A DNA stretch of 64,000 nt from Saccharothrix espanaensis DSM 44229 (GTDB taxonomy: Bacteria; Actinomycetota; Actinomycetes; Mycobacteriales; Pseudonocardiaceae). The notes beneath the pieces were generated by a model. That model saw nothing but the letters and a program-made list of their open reading frames with translations, was not told the origin of the DNA and made no database searches. The DNA lies in assembly GCF_000328705.1 (NCBI RefSeq), contig NC_019673.1, forward strand, positions 6,820,001-6,884,000, written 5' to 3'. Numbering within the stretch: the first letter of the stretch is position 1; every line of letters starts with the position of its first letter. Of this stretch, positions 16,570 to 29,832 are shown piece after piece. The translations under genes and the position numbers were made by a program.

Positions 16570-16989
16570 TTGCGTCTCGCCGGCGGGCACGGCTTGCCCC
16601 ACAGTGCGGTCGTGGAGTTCCCGGTGACGGACCAGGTGGCGGACTTCGGCCCGCCGACGGGCTCCGGCAGCGCGGCCCTGGCCCGCGACTTCACCCGCCG
16701 CACGTTGACCGGCTGGAGTTACCGCGGCGACCACGACGACGTGGTGCTCGTGGTCTCCGAACTGGTCGCGAACGTGGACCGGCACGCCGTCGGCCCGGCC
16801 GTGCTGCGGTTGACCGGCGGCCCGGACCGGGTGCTGGTCGAGGTCTCCGACGGCAGCCCCGCCGTCCCCTGGATGCGCCCGCACGGCACGGACGGCGGGT
16901 GGGGCATCCCGCTGATCGACCGGTTGACCCTGCGCTGGGGCGTGACGCCGCACGGCCGGGGGAAGGTCGTGTGGTGCGAACTGGGCTAG
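16570..16989 (+). CDS. RsbW-like anti-sigma serine kinase (HATPase)
   Basis: 139 residues. One GHKL ATPase domain: N-box VVLVVSELVANVDRHA, G1 box VEVSDGSPAVP and G2-type GGWGIPLIDRL. Such proteins bind sigma factors or STAS antagonists and phosphorylate the latter. TTG at 16570 is preceded by GGGAG 9 nt upstream; GTG at 16612 is an alternative. It sits between a response regulator and a PAS kinase, with a STAS protein 1.5 kb downstream as a possible partner. Confidence 0.8.
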   Translation: MRLAGGHGLPHSAVVEFPVTDQVADFGPPTGSGSAALARDFTRRTLTGWSYRGDHDDVVLVVSELVANVDRHAVGPAVLRLTGGPDRVLVEVSDGSPAVPWMRPHGTDGGWGIPLIDRLTLRWGVTPHGRGKVVWCELG

Positions 16990-17015
16990 CGCCGGGGGTG
17001 GTGCACAGTACCGGT

Positions 17016-18077
17016 ATGGCGAGCCCACCCCGACGTCCTCCCGAGCGGATGCCCGACTCGGCGTTCCAGCTGCTCGTGGAGGGCGTGGTCGACTACGCGA
17101 TCTTCATGCTCGACCCCGGCGGGCACATCGTGAGCTGGAACTCCGGTGCCGAGCGGATCAAGGGCTACCGCGCGGACGAGATCCTGGGCCGGCACTTCTC
17201 CGCGTTCTACCCGCCGGAGGACATCGTCACCGACAAGCCCGGCCGCGAGCTGGAGTCGGCCATCGCCGACGGCCGGCTGGAGGACGAGGGGTGGCGGCTG
17301 CGCAAGGACGGCACCCGGTTCTGGGCGAACGTCGTGATCACCGCGCTGTTCGACGACACCGGCCGGCTGCGCGGGTTCGGCAAGGTCACCCGGGACATGA
17401 CCGAGCGCCGGCGGGCCGAGCAGCAGCTGCTGGAGCGGCGCGTGCTGGTCGCCCACCTGGTCGAGGCGCAGGAGCTGGAGCGGCGGCGGATCGCCTGGGA
17501 CGTGCACGACGACTCGATCCAGTCGATGGTCGCGGTCGGCATGCGCCTGCAACTGCTCGCGGGCAGGCTGCCCGAGGAGCACGCCCGCACCGTGCGCGAG
17601 CTGGACGAGGCGGTGCGCGGCTCGATCACCCGCCTGCGGACCCTGGTGTTCCGGCTGCGCCCGCCGGAGATCGACGGTTACGGCCTGGTCCACGCGCTGG
17701 AGGTGTACCTGGCCGACGTGGCGCCCAGCTGGAACCTGTCGTACACCGTCCGCGACGAGCTGGACCGCGAGCCGGCCAAGGACACCGCGATCACCATCTT
17801 CCGGGTCGCCCAGGAAGCCCTGACCAACGTGCACAAGCACGCACGGGCGCGTGCTGTCGTCGTCCACCTGTCGACGGTGGACAACGGCACGCTGGTGGAG
17901 ATCGCGGACGACGGCGTCGGCGTCTCCGCCTCCGCCGACCTCCACGCCGGTCTGGAGCACTTCGGCATGATCGAAATGCGCGAGCGGGCCGAGACGGCGG
18001 GCGGCTGGTGGACCTTCGCCGACCGCCCCGACGGCGGCACCGCCGTCCGGTTCTGGCTGCCCACCACAGCGCCGTGA
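17016..18077 (+). CDS. PAS-domain sensor histidine kinase (NarX-like)
   Basis: 353 residues, soluble. A PAS fold covers about 15-125 (IFMLDPGGHIVSWNSGAERIKGY), then HisKA_3 with phospho-accepting His164 (WDVHDD) and a C-terminal HATPase (VAQEALTNVHKHARA, IADDGVGVS). It autophosphorylates and passes phosphate to a receiver, most likely the overlapping REC protein. ATG at 17016; an in-frame GTG at 17001 is possible. Its end overlaps the next start (GTGA). Confidence 0.9.
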   Translation: MASPPRRPPERMPDSAFQLLVEGVVDYAIFMLDPGGHIVSWNSGAERIKGYRADEILGRHFSAFYPPEDIVTDKPGRELESAIADGRLEDEGWRLRKDGTRFWANVVITALFDDTGRLRGFGKVTRDMTERRRAEQQLLERRVLVAHLVEAQELERRRIAWDVHDDSIQSMVAVGMRLQLLAGRLPEEHARTVRELDEAVRGSITRLRTLVFRLRPPEIDGYGLVHALEVYLADVAPSWNLSYTVRDELDREPAKDTAITIFRVAQEALTNVHKHARARAVVVHLSTVDNGTLVEIADDGVGVSASADLHAGLEHFGMIEMRERAETAGGWWTFADRPDGGTAVRFWLPTTAP

Positions 18078-18454
18078 CCCGCGTCCTGATCTGCGACGAC
18101 GACGCCATGATCGGCCAGGCCCTGCACGAGGTCCTGGCGGCCGAGTCGGACCTGACCGTGGTGGGCGTCGCCCGCACCGCGCCCGACGCCGTCCGGCAGG
18201 CCGAACAGCATTCACCCGATGTGGTGGTGTTGGACGTCCGGATGCCCGGCGGCGGTGGCCTCCTGGTCGCCCGCGAACTGCGGTGGCGCTGCCCGGAGAC
18301 CAGGGTCATGGTGTTCTCCGCGCACGCCGATCCCGAGACGGTCGCCGAGATGCGCCGCTCCGGCGTCACCGAGTACCTGGTCAAGGGCGTGCCGAACACC
18401 GAGATCGTGGACACCGTCCGCAAGCTGGCCCGAGGACCGTTCGGAAAGTTGTGA
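18074..18454 (+). CDS. Stand-alone receiver (CheY-like) response regulator
   Basis: 126 residues: receiver domain only, with acidic pocket ICDDDA, phospho-site Asp54 in VVVLDVRMPGGGG and Lys in YLVKGVPN. No output domain follows, so it works by protein contact or as a phosphate shuttle. The 4-bp GTGA overlap with the kinase makes it the probable partner. Confidence 0.9.
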   Translation: MTRVLICDDDAMIGQALHEVLAAESDLTVVGVARTAPDAVRQAEQHSPDVVVLDVRMPGGGGLLVARELRWRCPETRVMVFSAHADPETVAEMRRSGVTEYLVKGVPNTEIVDTVRKLARGPFGKL

Positions 18455-18516
18455 CCGCTCGCGGGGTCGGCGTAACGTCGGTGGACGCAGCCAGCCACGG
18501 CGTCGGGAGTGCCGGC

Positions 18517-18864
18517 ATGGAGCAGCCGCTGATCACCGTCGAGACCTCTCGGCACGACGACGTCCTGCTGGTCCGGGTGGCGGGCGAGGTCGACCTGGAC
18601 ACGGTGCCGCAGGTGCGCGCCGTGTTGCGCGGCCCGGCGGTCGCCGTGGTGCTGGACCTGGGCGGCGTCACGTTCTTCGGCTCGGCGGGCATCAAGCTGC
18701 TCGTCGACGCCCGCCGCGAGTTCGGCGCACTGGCCGTCGTGGCGACGGCTCGCGCCGTGCTGCACCCCTTGCAGGTGACCGGCCTCGCCCGCCACCTGCC
18801 GCTGTGCCGGTCGTCGGACGCGGCCCTGGACCACGTCCGACGAATGAGCCGGCAGGCGGGCTAA
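18517..18864 (+). CDS. STAS-domain anti-sigma factor antagonist
   Basis: 115 residues: GEVDLDTVPQVRAVL, VVLDLGGVTFFGSAGIKLL. It belongs to the SpoIIAA/RsbV family that relieves sigma factors from RsbW-type kinases. The usual D-S-S/T-G acceptor reads G-S-A-G, so one serine remains but the acid before it is gone. ATG at 18517 has GGGAG upstream. It ends convergently with DUF397, overlapping by 4 bp. Confidence 0.88.
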   Translation: MEQPLITVETSRHDDVLLVRVAGEVDLDTVPQVRAVLRGPAVAVVLDLGGVTFFGSAGIKLLVDARREFGALAVVATARAVLHPLQVTGLARHLPLCRSSDAALDHVRRMSRQAG

Positions 18865-19040
18865 CCGTCGAACCGACCCCGCCGAACCGCCGCGAACAAC
18901 CCGACCACGGCCTGACCGGCCGGGAACGAGAGCACCGGCCCGTCGGGGTTCTTCGAGTCGCGCACGGCCACCAGCCCCTGGGCGACCTCGACGCAGGAGT
19001 TGGTGTTCGTACTGCGCGCCGACTTCCGCCATTCGATCAT
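18861..19040 (-). CDS. DUF397 protein
   Basis: 59 residues beginning IEWRKSARSTNTNSCVEVA, with RDSKNPDGPVLSF in the middle: the standard DUF397 signature. In actinomycetes these small proteins pair with XRE/DUF5753 regulators like the one directly upstream (WhiJ-type pairs affecting development) and are thought to modulate them. ATG at 19040 overlaps the regulator's stop by 4 bp. Confidence 0.9.
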   Translation of the reverse strand: MIEWRKSARSTNTNSCVEVAQGLVAVRDSKNPDGPVLSFPAGQAVVGLFAAVRRGRFDG

Positions 19041-19879
19041 GACGCCTCCTCGATCTCGCCAACCTCGCGGGCGATCACACGGATCGTCTCACCCCGGTCC
19101 AGGGCGACACCCCGCACCTGGGCCACGGCCTCCTGGTACGCCGCGATGTCCGCGTCGTCCTGGTAGAACAGGCCGCTCCGGCGGTTCTCCACGTGGACGA
19201 CGCTCATCGCTTCGGTGTCGAGGACCATGAACCCGCCCTCCAGAGCGGGGTGCCAACCGGCCGATTCCGGGATCGCGTGCAAGGAGATGTTGGGCCATTC
19301 AGCAGCTTTCAGCAGGTACTCGAGCTGCTCGGCCATCACCGCCCGACCACCGATCCCACCGCGCAGCGCGGCTACGCCAATGAACGCGGTGAACCGGGCC
19401 GCATCGGGTCGGACCAGGACGTCCCGCCGACCAAGGCGCGTGGCCACCCGGAGTTCGACCTCCTGACGCGGCACGTTCCCGGCGCGCATGATCGCCCGGG
19501 TGTACCCGCCGGTTTGCAGCAAGCCGGGGATCAGCAGCGGTGAGACGTCGGTGATGGTGGTCGCGAGCTGTTCGAAGCTGAGCAGCGCGGACAACTGTGA
19601 TTGCAGGTCCGGAATCGAGACCGCGACCCACACCGAGTCGTCCGAATCCCCCGACATGCCGACGATCCGGTCGAATTCCCCGCCCGTGACACCGAGTTTC
19701 GCCAGGATGGCGGCGACCATCTCCGGAGCCGGTGGACGGTCGCCGGATTCCGCGCGGGAAAGCGCGCTGTGGTCGACGCCGAGGCGTTTCGCGAGTTCGC
19801 GCAACGTGAGACCGGAGCGGTCGCGGGCGGCGCGGAGTTCGGCTCCCAGTGCAACGGCTTTCGGGGTGGTGCGGGCCAT
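19037..19879 (-). CDS. XRE family regulator with DUF5753 domain (WhiJ-like)
   Basis: 280 residues. The N-terminal Cro/CI-type HTH (LRAARDRSGLTLRELAKRL, then HSALSRAESG) covers about 12-65; the remainder is the DUF5753 sensor region (LIPGLLQTGGYTRAI, then FIGVAALRGGIGG and SLHAIPESAGWHPAL). Such regulators control development and secondary metabolism with a DUF397 partner, which here overlaps by 4 bp. ATG at 19879 is preferred over an in-frame ATG at 19891. Two palindromes upstream are its likely operator. Confidence 0.9.
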   Translation of the reverse strand: MARTTPKAVALGAELRAARDRSGLTLRELAKRLGVDHSALSRAESGDRPPAPEMVAAILAKLGVTGGEFDRIVGMSGDSDDSVWVAVSIPDLQSQLSALLSFEQLATTITDVSPLLIPGLLQTGGYTRAIMRAGNVPRQEVELRVATRLGRRDVLVRPDAARFTAFIGVAALRGGIGGRAVMAEQLEYLLKAAEWPNISLHAIPESAGWHPALEGGFMVLDTEAMSVVHVENRRSGLFYQDDADIAAYQEAVAQVRGVALDRGETIRVIAREVGEIEEAS

Positions 19880-19943
19880 GCGGCACAGCATAGAGGGCTC
19901 GCCAACCTGGACGATGTTCGCTCGATCGGGTACTTGACCTCAC

Positions 19944-19980
19944 TGGTGCGCACCATGAATTCTGGTGCGCACCAGAATTC
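19944..19980. promoter_or_regulatory. Double palindrome, likely XRE operator
   Basis: The 12-bp palindrome TGGTGCGCACCA occurs at 19944-19955 and 19963-19974, 19 bp apart. The second sits inside a perfect 24-bp palindrome (19957-19980, GAATTCTGGTGC and its complement). The pair lies 65-100 bp before the XRE gene and 26 bp before the divergent small gene. The roughly two-turn spacing suits cooperative binding of two dimers. Confidence 0.75.
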
Positions 19981-20005
19981 ACCGGCCCGGAAGGACAGTC
20001 GTCCG

Positions 20006-20211
20006 ATGAGTTTGACCCCCAGCAGCGGCCAGTTGTGCACGTGGGCGCACTACGACGCGGAAACCCCGATCGCGTACGCGCTCAACGCGGATTCCATCGC
20101 GCTTTCCTTCGGACGCGGCGAACTGGAATTGGCCTTCACCGAAATCGCCCTGGAGAACCTGGTCGAGGTGGGCCGGGCCGCGCTGCTCGAACTGCGCGCC
20201 CCGGCCTCCCG

Positions 20212-20215
<4 letters not shown>
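20006..20215 (+). CDS. Small hypothetical protein divergent from the XRE gene
   Basis: 69 residues: ATG 20006, [19 protein letters not shown], then [19 protein letters not shown]. No known domain, signal or membrane segment. The strongly acidic helical second half suggests a protein-protein adaptor. Its position next to an XRE/DUF397 pair and the shared palindromic operator suggest it belongs to that regulatory unit. Its end overlaps the convergent kinase by 4 bp. Confidence 0.7.
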
Positions 20216-24663
<4,448 letters not shown>

Positions 24664-24761
24664 GAGGGGCCTCCAACGTCAGCGGATCTGGGCCAAGCCT
24701 GCCACTGTCGGAGGCAGCGTGTCCGCTAGGTTGGGCACGACCCGACACACAGGAGCCGCGG

Positions 24762-26147
24762 ATGGCCCAGGGCTACCGGCAAGGTTCCGAGGCGGGCCTC
24801 GACCTCGACGCGTGGCGCCGCCTCGTCGACGGCTTCCACGAAGCCGTGGTCGTGCTCGACCCGGACGGCGTCGTACGCCTGGCCAACCCACTCGCCGCGG
24901 TACTGTTCCCGCAGGCCAGACCGGGTGCGCGAGCCGCCGTGACGGGCCGGGCGCAGGACCTGGGCGGCGGTTGGACGGCCTGCTACCGGGGTGCCGACGA
25001 GTTCCTGGAAGACGCATCCCGACGACTCCTCAAGATCACCGACCGTGCCGGGACGTTGCGCAACGTGGTCGACATGGCCCCGTCGCCGCACCCCGTGGTG
25101 ATCGTCCCCGGCGCGCGCGGCCGGCTGGAGTGGTGGCGGCGCGGCCCGGACGGCGACATCACCGCGGCCCGCACCACCCGCCAGGTGGCCACGCCGGCGC
25201 TCGCGGCCGTGCTGGACGGCACCGCGCGGCACGCCGAGATCACCGAGCCGGGCGACGGCGCGTGGGGCGGCGCGACCGGGCCGGGCCTGGCCGTGCCGCT
25301 GGCCGTCGGCGGGGCGCTGGTCTGCTTCGGCGGCCTGCGCGACCCCGAGCTGCTCACCCGCTACGCCGAGCGGGCCGCGGCGGCGGTCCGGGTCAGCACC
25401 CTGCTCGACGACCGGGAGCGGGCCGTCACGGCGCTGCGCGCGCACCTGATGCCCAGCCCGCTGCCCACCGTGGCCGGCGTGCGGCTGGCCCAGGTCTACG
25501 AGCCCGCGCACCGGGGTGCGGGGGTCGGCGGCGACTTCTACGACGTGCACCCCCGGGAGGACGGCAGCGCCGCGTTCGTGCTCGGCGACGTGGCCGGCAA
25601 CGGGCTGGAGGCCGCCGTGCACTCCGGGCGGGTCCGGCAGAGCCTGCACACCCTGCTGATCGTCGAACAGCGGCCCGCGCACCTGCTGACCCTGCTCAAC
25701 GCGGCGCTGCGGGCGGCCGGCAGCAAGCTGTTCACCACGCTGGTGGTCGGCAACCTGGTCCCGGTGCAGGCCGGCGGGCTGCGGGTGACGCTGTCGGCGG
25801 GCGGCCACCCCGCGCCGCTCGTGCTGCGCTCCGGCGGCCGGGTGGACGAGGTCGCGGTGCACGGCGGGATCGTCGGCGTGCTGCCCGAGGTGCGGTTCCA
25901 GCAGACCACGGTCGCCCTCGGACCCGGCGAGACGCTGCTGCTCTACAGCGACGGCGTCACCGAGGCCCGCGCGCAGGACGACCGGCAGGACCTCTTCGGC
26001 GACGCACGGCTCAGAGCCGCCTTGGCCGAGTGCGCCGGCATGTCCGCCGAGGCGGTGGCCGAGCACGTGCGGCAGGCGGTGTTCTCGTGGCTCGGGCCGG
26101 CCGAGCACGACGACCTCACGCTGCTGGTGGTGCAGGCGGAGGGGTGA
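24762..26147 (+). CDS. PP2C-type (SpoIIE/RsbU-like) serine phosphatase with PAS domain
   Basis: 461 residues. An N-terminal PAS-like domain (FHEAVVVLDPDGVVRLANPLA, about 15-120) and a short GAF-like linker precede the PP2C catalytic domain (about 225-455), with metal-binding VGGDFYDV, GDVAGNGLEAA, YSDGVTEARAQ and EHDDLTLLVV. Such enzymes dephosphorylate STAS antagonists so that the anti-sigma kinase lets go of its sigma factor. The STAS and kinase genes follow at once. ATG at 24762 has AGGAG upstream. Confidence 0.92.
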   Translation: MAQGYRQGSEAGLDLDAWRRLVDGFHEAVVVLDPDGVVRLANPLAAVLFPQARPGARAAVTGRAQDLGGGWTACYRGADEFLEDASRRLLKITDRAGTLRNVVDMAPSPHPVVIVPGARGRLEWWRRGPDGDITAARTTRQVATPALAAVLDGTARHAEITEPGDGAWGGATGPGLAVPLAVGGALVCFGGLRDPELLTRYAERAAAAVRVSTLLDDRERAVTALRAHLMPSPLPTVAGVRLAQVYEPAHRGAGVGGDFYDVHPREDGSAAFVLGDVAGNGLEAAVHSGRVRQSLHTLLIVEQRPAHLLTLLNAALRAAGSKLFTTLVVGNLVPVQAGGLRVTLSAGGHPAPLVLRSGGRVDEVAVHGGIVGVLPEVRFQQTTVALGPGETLLLYSDGVTEARAQDDRQDLFGDARLRAALAECAGMSAEAVAEHVRQAVFSWLGPAEHDDLTLLVVQAEG

Positions 26148-26171
26148 CCGGCGGGCGTCCGGGCGGTGGCG

Positions 26172-26495
26172 TCAGGTCGTGGCGTCGGCCACCGAGGCGT
26201 GGATGTGCATCACCTCGGTCAACTCGGTGAGCCGGAACAGCTTGTGCACCGACGGCTGCAACGACGCCATCCGGAACTGGCCGCCCGCGCCGTCGAGCCG
26301 GCGGTGCCAGTCGAGCATCAGGGACAGGCCGGTGGTGTCCATGAACGGCACCCCGCTGAGGTCTACCACCACCCTCTCGCCCGGTGTCTCTTCGAGGTGG
26401 TCGGAGAGCACGGGGACGGTGTCCGCGTCCAGCTCACCCGACACCGCGACGACCGTCCAGCCGCCGCGGACCTCACTGCGCACCTGCAAGTCCAT
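26172..26495 (-). CDS. STAS-domain anti-sigma factor antagonist
   Basis: 107 residues: VSGELDADTVPVLSDHL, then VVVDLSGVPFMDTTGLSLML. It keeps the canonical D-T-T-G acceptor, so it should be phosphorylated by an RsbW-type kinase and reset by a PP2C phosphatase. Both types flank it: the phosphatase ends 24 bp away (convergent) and the kinase starts divergently at 26634. ATG at 26495. Confidence 0.9.
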   Translation of the reverse strand: MDLQVRSEVRGGWTVVAVSGELDADTVPVLSDHLEETPGERVVVDLSGVPFMDTTGLSLMLDWHRRLDGAGGQFRMASLQPSVHKLFRLTELTEVMHIHASVADATT

Positions 26496-26633
26496 CGCGT
26501 CCGAGCCTTCCCGCACGGCGGGTGCCGCGCCGCTACAGATCGTGCAGTACCGGGGCGTCGGACGCGACCACTGGGTGGTCCAAGCGACAGGATGTGCGAC
26601 GATGCGGTAACGGCCGATCAACGGGAGCGGATT

Positions 26634-27017
26634 GTGCGCAACGAGCCAGCGACGCCGGTGGCCGTGACGCTGCCCGCGACCGCCGGCGCGTCCGCCCAGG
26701 CCCGGCGGATCGTGGGCGAGGCGGTGGCGGCCTGGGGCGTGTCCCCGGACGTGGCCGAGGACGCGGCGCTGGTGGTCACGGAGCTGGTGTCCAACGCGGT
26801 GGACCACGCGGCGGGGCCCCTGGAGCTGACCGTCAGCCGCACCGAGGCGGGCATCCGCGTCGAGGTGGCCGACCAGTCCCCCGCCCAGCCCGCACCCAGA
26901 CCGGTCCAGGTCGACTCGGCCCGGGGCCGCGGCCTGATCATCGTCGCGGCGCTGAGCCGGGAGTGGGGAACGTCACCGAAGGCGGACGGCAAAGTCGTCT
27001 GGGCCGAACTCGCCTGA
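26634..27017 (+). CDS. RsbW-like anti-sigma serine kinase (HATPase)
   Basis: 127 residues. N-box [14 protein letters not shown]1 box [11 protein letters not shown] and G2 box [18 protein letters not shown] form a complete single GHKL domain. Expected to bind the divergent STAS protein (canonical acceptor) and a sigma factor encoded elsewhere. GTG at 26634 follows GGGAG. With 24762 and 26172 it makes a complete phosphatase/antagonist/kinase triad. Confidence 0.9.
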   Translation: MRNEPATPVAVTLPATAGASAQARRIVGEAVAAWGVSPDVAEDAALVVTELVSNAVDHAAGPLELTVSRTEAGIRVEVADQSPAQPAPRPVQVDSARGRGLIIVAALSREWGTSPKADGKVVWAELA

Positions 27018-27062
27018 CCCCCGCTCCACCCCGCTGAACTCGAACCCGCTCCTTCGGCGTGC

Positions 27063-27140
27063 CGCCGCGTCCGGGCCTGTCGCGTCCGGGCCTGTCGCGT
27101 CCGGGCTCGCCGCCTCCGGGCCTGTCGCCTCCGGGCCGCC
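27063..27140. repeat. 15-bp tandem repeat after a stop codon, about four copies
   Basis: The unit CCGGGCCTGTCGCGT starts at 27071, 27086, 27101 and 27116 (the third copy degenerate). It begins about 50 bp after the kinase stop. Its complement resembles the unit at 9607 in length and composition. Confidence 0.75.
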
Positions 27141-27194
27141 GTGGGATCGGGTGACCGCGCGTCGCCGCGATGAGTCCCGACAACACGGGCGCGC

Positions 27195-27277
27195 ATTCCG
27201 CACGATTGCGGAATACGTCGTCCGGTTATCCCTATCGGAGATTTCCGCTCCGAAAAACCGGCCCCTCCCCCGATAAT
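27195..27277. promoter_or_regulatory. Inverted repeats and -10 box upstream of the 807-residue protein
   Basis: 27195-27214 is a perfect inverted repeat (ATTCCGCA/TGCGGAAT, 4-nt loop). 27222-27261 holds nested repeats: CCGGTT/AACCGG outside, CGGAG/CTCCG inside. GATAAT at 27272-27277 is a plausible -10 box, 35 nt before the ATG. The hairpins could end transcription of the kinase gene or bind a regulator. Confidence 0.45.
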
Positions 27278-27312
27278 GTGTCGAATTCGCTCGGCGACCA
27301 CCCGGAGGGCGC

Positions 27313-29736
27313 ATGATCAAGCCGGTCGAGGGTATGCACGACCTGGTCTCCCTGCTCGACGACGTGATCGGCGCGCGCCCCCGCTTACCGACGCCCGTGG
27401 TCGTGGTCGTGGCCGACGACCAGGCCGTGGGCACCGGTTTCCTGGACGGCGTGCGGCAGCGGCTGGTCGACGTGGAGGACGCCGACCTGGTTCCCGCCGC
27501 GCACGTCGGCCAGGTCCTCGCGACGGCCGCGGAGAAACACCCGCTGCCCGACGTCCGGTTGCTGCACCAGGTCGCCGAGGAATTCGCCGGCAGTATTCCA
27601 AGCGGGGCCGGAAAGCGGTGGCGGCCGCGCCGGTTCACGCTGTGCCTGGACATCGTGGAGGCCGGTCCCGAGATCGGCGCGGCCTCGCTGGTGAACCAGA
27701 AGTCGGCCCTGCTCGACCACCTGTACCGGCGGTGGGAGGAGCGCAACGGCCTGATCGGCTGGGCCCGCCGGATGAGCACCGAGGACCTGCCGCTGCGGCT
27801 GCCCGGCCTGCTGCTCACCGCGCTGCTCAGCGGCCCCAGCCGGTGGCTGTTCCACCGCCGGCTCAACGGCCGTTCGACCCGGTGGCTGCGCGCGCACGTC
27901 AAGAGCGCGAGCGGGCTCAAGGGCGACTTCGCGTCGCAGGCGGTGTGGCTGCTGCCCGCCAACGGGCTCGAAGGGCTGCCCAGCCTGCGTCGCCGCGTGC
28001 TGGTCGACGCGCTGCTCCAGGACCTCGCCGACCTCACCCGGCGCGGCCGGTTCTCGCCGCGCCGCCGCCGTCGCCGCTGGACACCCGTGCTGCTGGTGGA
28101 CGGCACGCGCCCGCTCGCCGCCGACCTGCTCACCCAGGTGGCCGAGCAGGTCAAGGACCTGCGGCCGGGTCCGCTGGTGGTCGTCGGCACGCTGCCGCCC
28201 GACCTCGCGGCGGTCACCGTCAAGACCGAGCACGACGTGCCGGACGCCGTGCGGGTGCTGCGCCGGGTGGTCAACGGCGAGCGGAGCGCGCTGGCCCAGC
28301 CGCCGTACCTGGCCGTGCGGGTGCCCGCCGGGCCCGCCCACCCGGCGGCGCAGACGTGGCTGGGTTCGCACCGCCGGGTCGACCTGCGGGTGCCGGGCAT
28401 CTCGGCGTACGTGCCGCTGGCGCTGACCGTCGCGCTGGTCGCCGGTGCCGTCGCGTACGCCGGGTACGAGTACTGGCTCGGCGGCTGCGCGGACACCCGG
28501 ACCAGCGCGGGCCAGGTGGTCGGCGTGGTCGACGGCCGGTGCTCGTTCGTCGACGGCGGCCTCGCTCACGCGCCAGGCGTGCCGGTGCTGGCCGACCTGG
28601 AGCGGCAGGTCGCCGACAACAACGCCGCCGTGGACGGCATGAAGGACCTCGACGGCCGGCAGCGGTACTACCGGGAGGTGGTGTTCTTCGCGCCGCTGAC
28701 CCGCGCCGACCAGTCGGAGAGCACCGCGCCGCCCAACGCCATCTGGCAGCTCGAAGGCGCGGTGCGCGAGCAGCGGAAGCACAACGAGCGGGCCACGCAG
28801 GTCAACGAGGACGTGCCGGTGAAGCTGGTGCTCGCCAACAGCGGCGACCGGTTCACCGACGGCCGGTGGGTGGCCGGGAAGATCGCGCAACGCCCGCGCA
28901 GCGGCCGGGGCGGGCTGGCCGCCGTCATCGGCATCTCGCAGAGCAGGCAGGACGCGTTCGACGCGGTCCGCGTGGAGCTCAGCGGCGTGCCGGTGATCGG
29001 CGCGTCCATGTACGGCCGTCAGATGGCGAAGAACGCCAACATGTTCCTGTCCGCGCCGTTCAACTCCGCCTACGCGGAGGTGATCGCCGGCTGGGTGCGT
29101 GGGCGGCCCGGACAGGACCGCGACGCCCCGCAGGCGGCCGTGGTCTACGACCCCGACGACCCGTACTACAGCGCCGAGCTGCACAGCGAGCTCAAGACCC
29201 GGGGCATCGGCAGCGTCGCGAAGAACATCGAGATCCGGGAGAAGCCCGGCAACACCCCCGAACTCGGCCAGGACGACGTGGAGCGGCTGTGCCGCGAGTC
29301 CGACCGGGTCGTGCCGGTCCTGGTGGGTCGCGGCGACCAGCTGCTCAAGCTGCTGGCCATGGCGTCGAACTCGACGGCGTGCACCAACCCGCCGGGCGGG
29401 AAGCTGCGGCTGATCACCGGGCCGGGCGGCCTGGTCGTGGACGCGGCGGGCGAGTTCGACCGGTACCCGTGGGCGGAGGTCTCGGTCACCGGGCTCGTCG
29501 ACACGCCGGGCAAGCAGGGCGTCACCGCCGCCGACAGCGAACGGGCGACCGGCGCGGAGGCGTTCGGCGTGGCGGCGCAGGCGATCCGCGAGGCGCACGA
29601 ACTCACCCAGGGTGCGGACTGGGACACGTCGCAGATCCTGGCGGTGTTGCGGGGCGAGGACTTCACCCACAACGGCCACCGGCTCAACGACGAGGAGGTG
29701 CGCTCCGACCGGGTGGTGGTGATCGGCCCTTCATGA
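27313..29736 (+). CDS. Membrane-anchored protein with extracellular periplasmic-binding-like domain
   Basis: 807 residues. Cytosolic part (1-358): VVVVVADDQAVGTGFLDGVR resembles the start of a P-loop NTPase but no GxxxxGK[ST] is present. One membrane helix spans about 365-385 (ISAYVPLALTVALVAGAVAY). The outer part (about 390-807) looks like a type-1 periplasmic-binding fold: VVFFAPLTRADQS, then GVPVIGASMYGRQMA and FLSAPFNSAYAEVI. This suggests a one-pass receptor binding a small ligand outside and signalling inward. ATG at 27313 follows GGAGGG. Not assigned to a named family. Confidence 0.75.
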   Translation: MIKPVEGMHDLVSLLDDVIGARPRLPTPVVVVVADDQAVGTGFLDGVRQRLVDVEDADLVPAAHVGQVLATAAEKHPLPDVRLLHQVAEEFAGSIPSGAGKRWRPRRFTLCLDIVEAGPEIGAASLVNQKSALLDHLYRRWEERNGLIGWARRMSTEDLPLRLPGLLLTALLSGPSRWLFHRRLNGRSTRWLRAHVKSASGLKGDFASQAVWLLPANGLEGLPSLRRRVLVDALLQDLADLTRRGRFSPRRRRRRWTPVLLVDGTRPLAADLLTQVAEQVKDLRPGPLVVVGTLPPDLAAVTVKTEHDVPDAVRVLRRVVNGERSALAQPPYLAVRVPAGPAHPAAQTWLGSHRRVDLRVPGISAYVPLALTVALVAGAVAYAGYEYWLGGCADTRTSAGQVVGVVDGRCSFVDGGLAHAPGVPVLADLERQVADNNAAVDGMKDLDGRQRYYREVVFFAPLTRADQSESTAPPNAIWQLEGAVREQRKHNERATQVNEDVPVKLVLANSGDRFTDGRWVAGKIAQRPRSGRGGLAAVIGISQSRQDAFDAVRVELSGVPVIGASMYGRQMAKNANMFLSAPFNSAYAEVIAGWVRGRPGQDRDAPQAAVVYDPDDPYYSAELHSELKTRGIGSVAKNIEIREKPGNTPELGQDDVERLCRESDRVVPVLVGRGDQLLKLLAMASNSTACTNPPGGKLRLITGPGGLVVDAAGEFDRYPWAEVSVTGLVDTPGKQGVTAADSERATGAEAFGVAAQAIREAHELTQGADWDTSQILAVLRGEDFTHNGHRLNDEEVRSDRVVVIGPS

Positions 29737-29832
29737 TCGGGTCTCGTTGTCGGCCCCGCGTGATCGGGCTCGCGTGATCGGCCGCTCGTGATCGGGCACC
29801 CGCGCCACCCGACGCGGGCCGGCGCGGACGTG

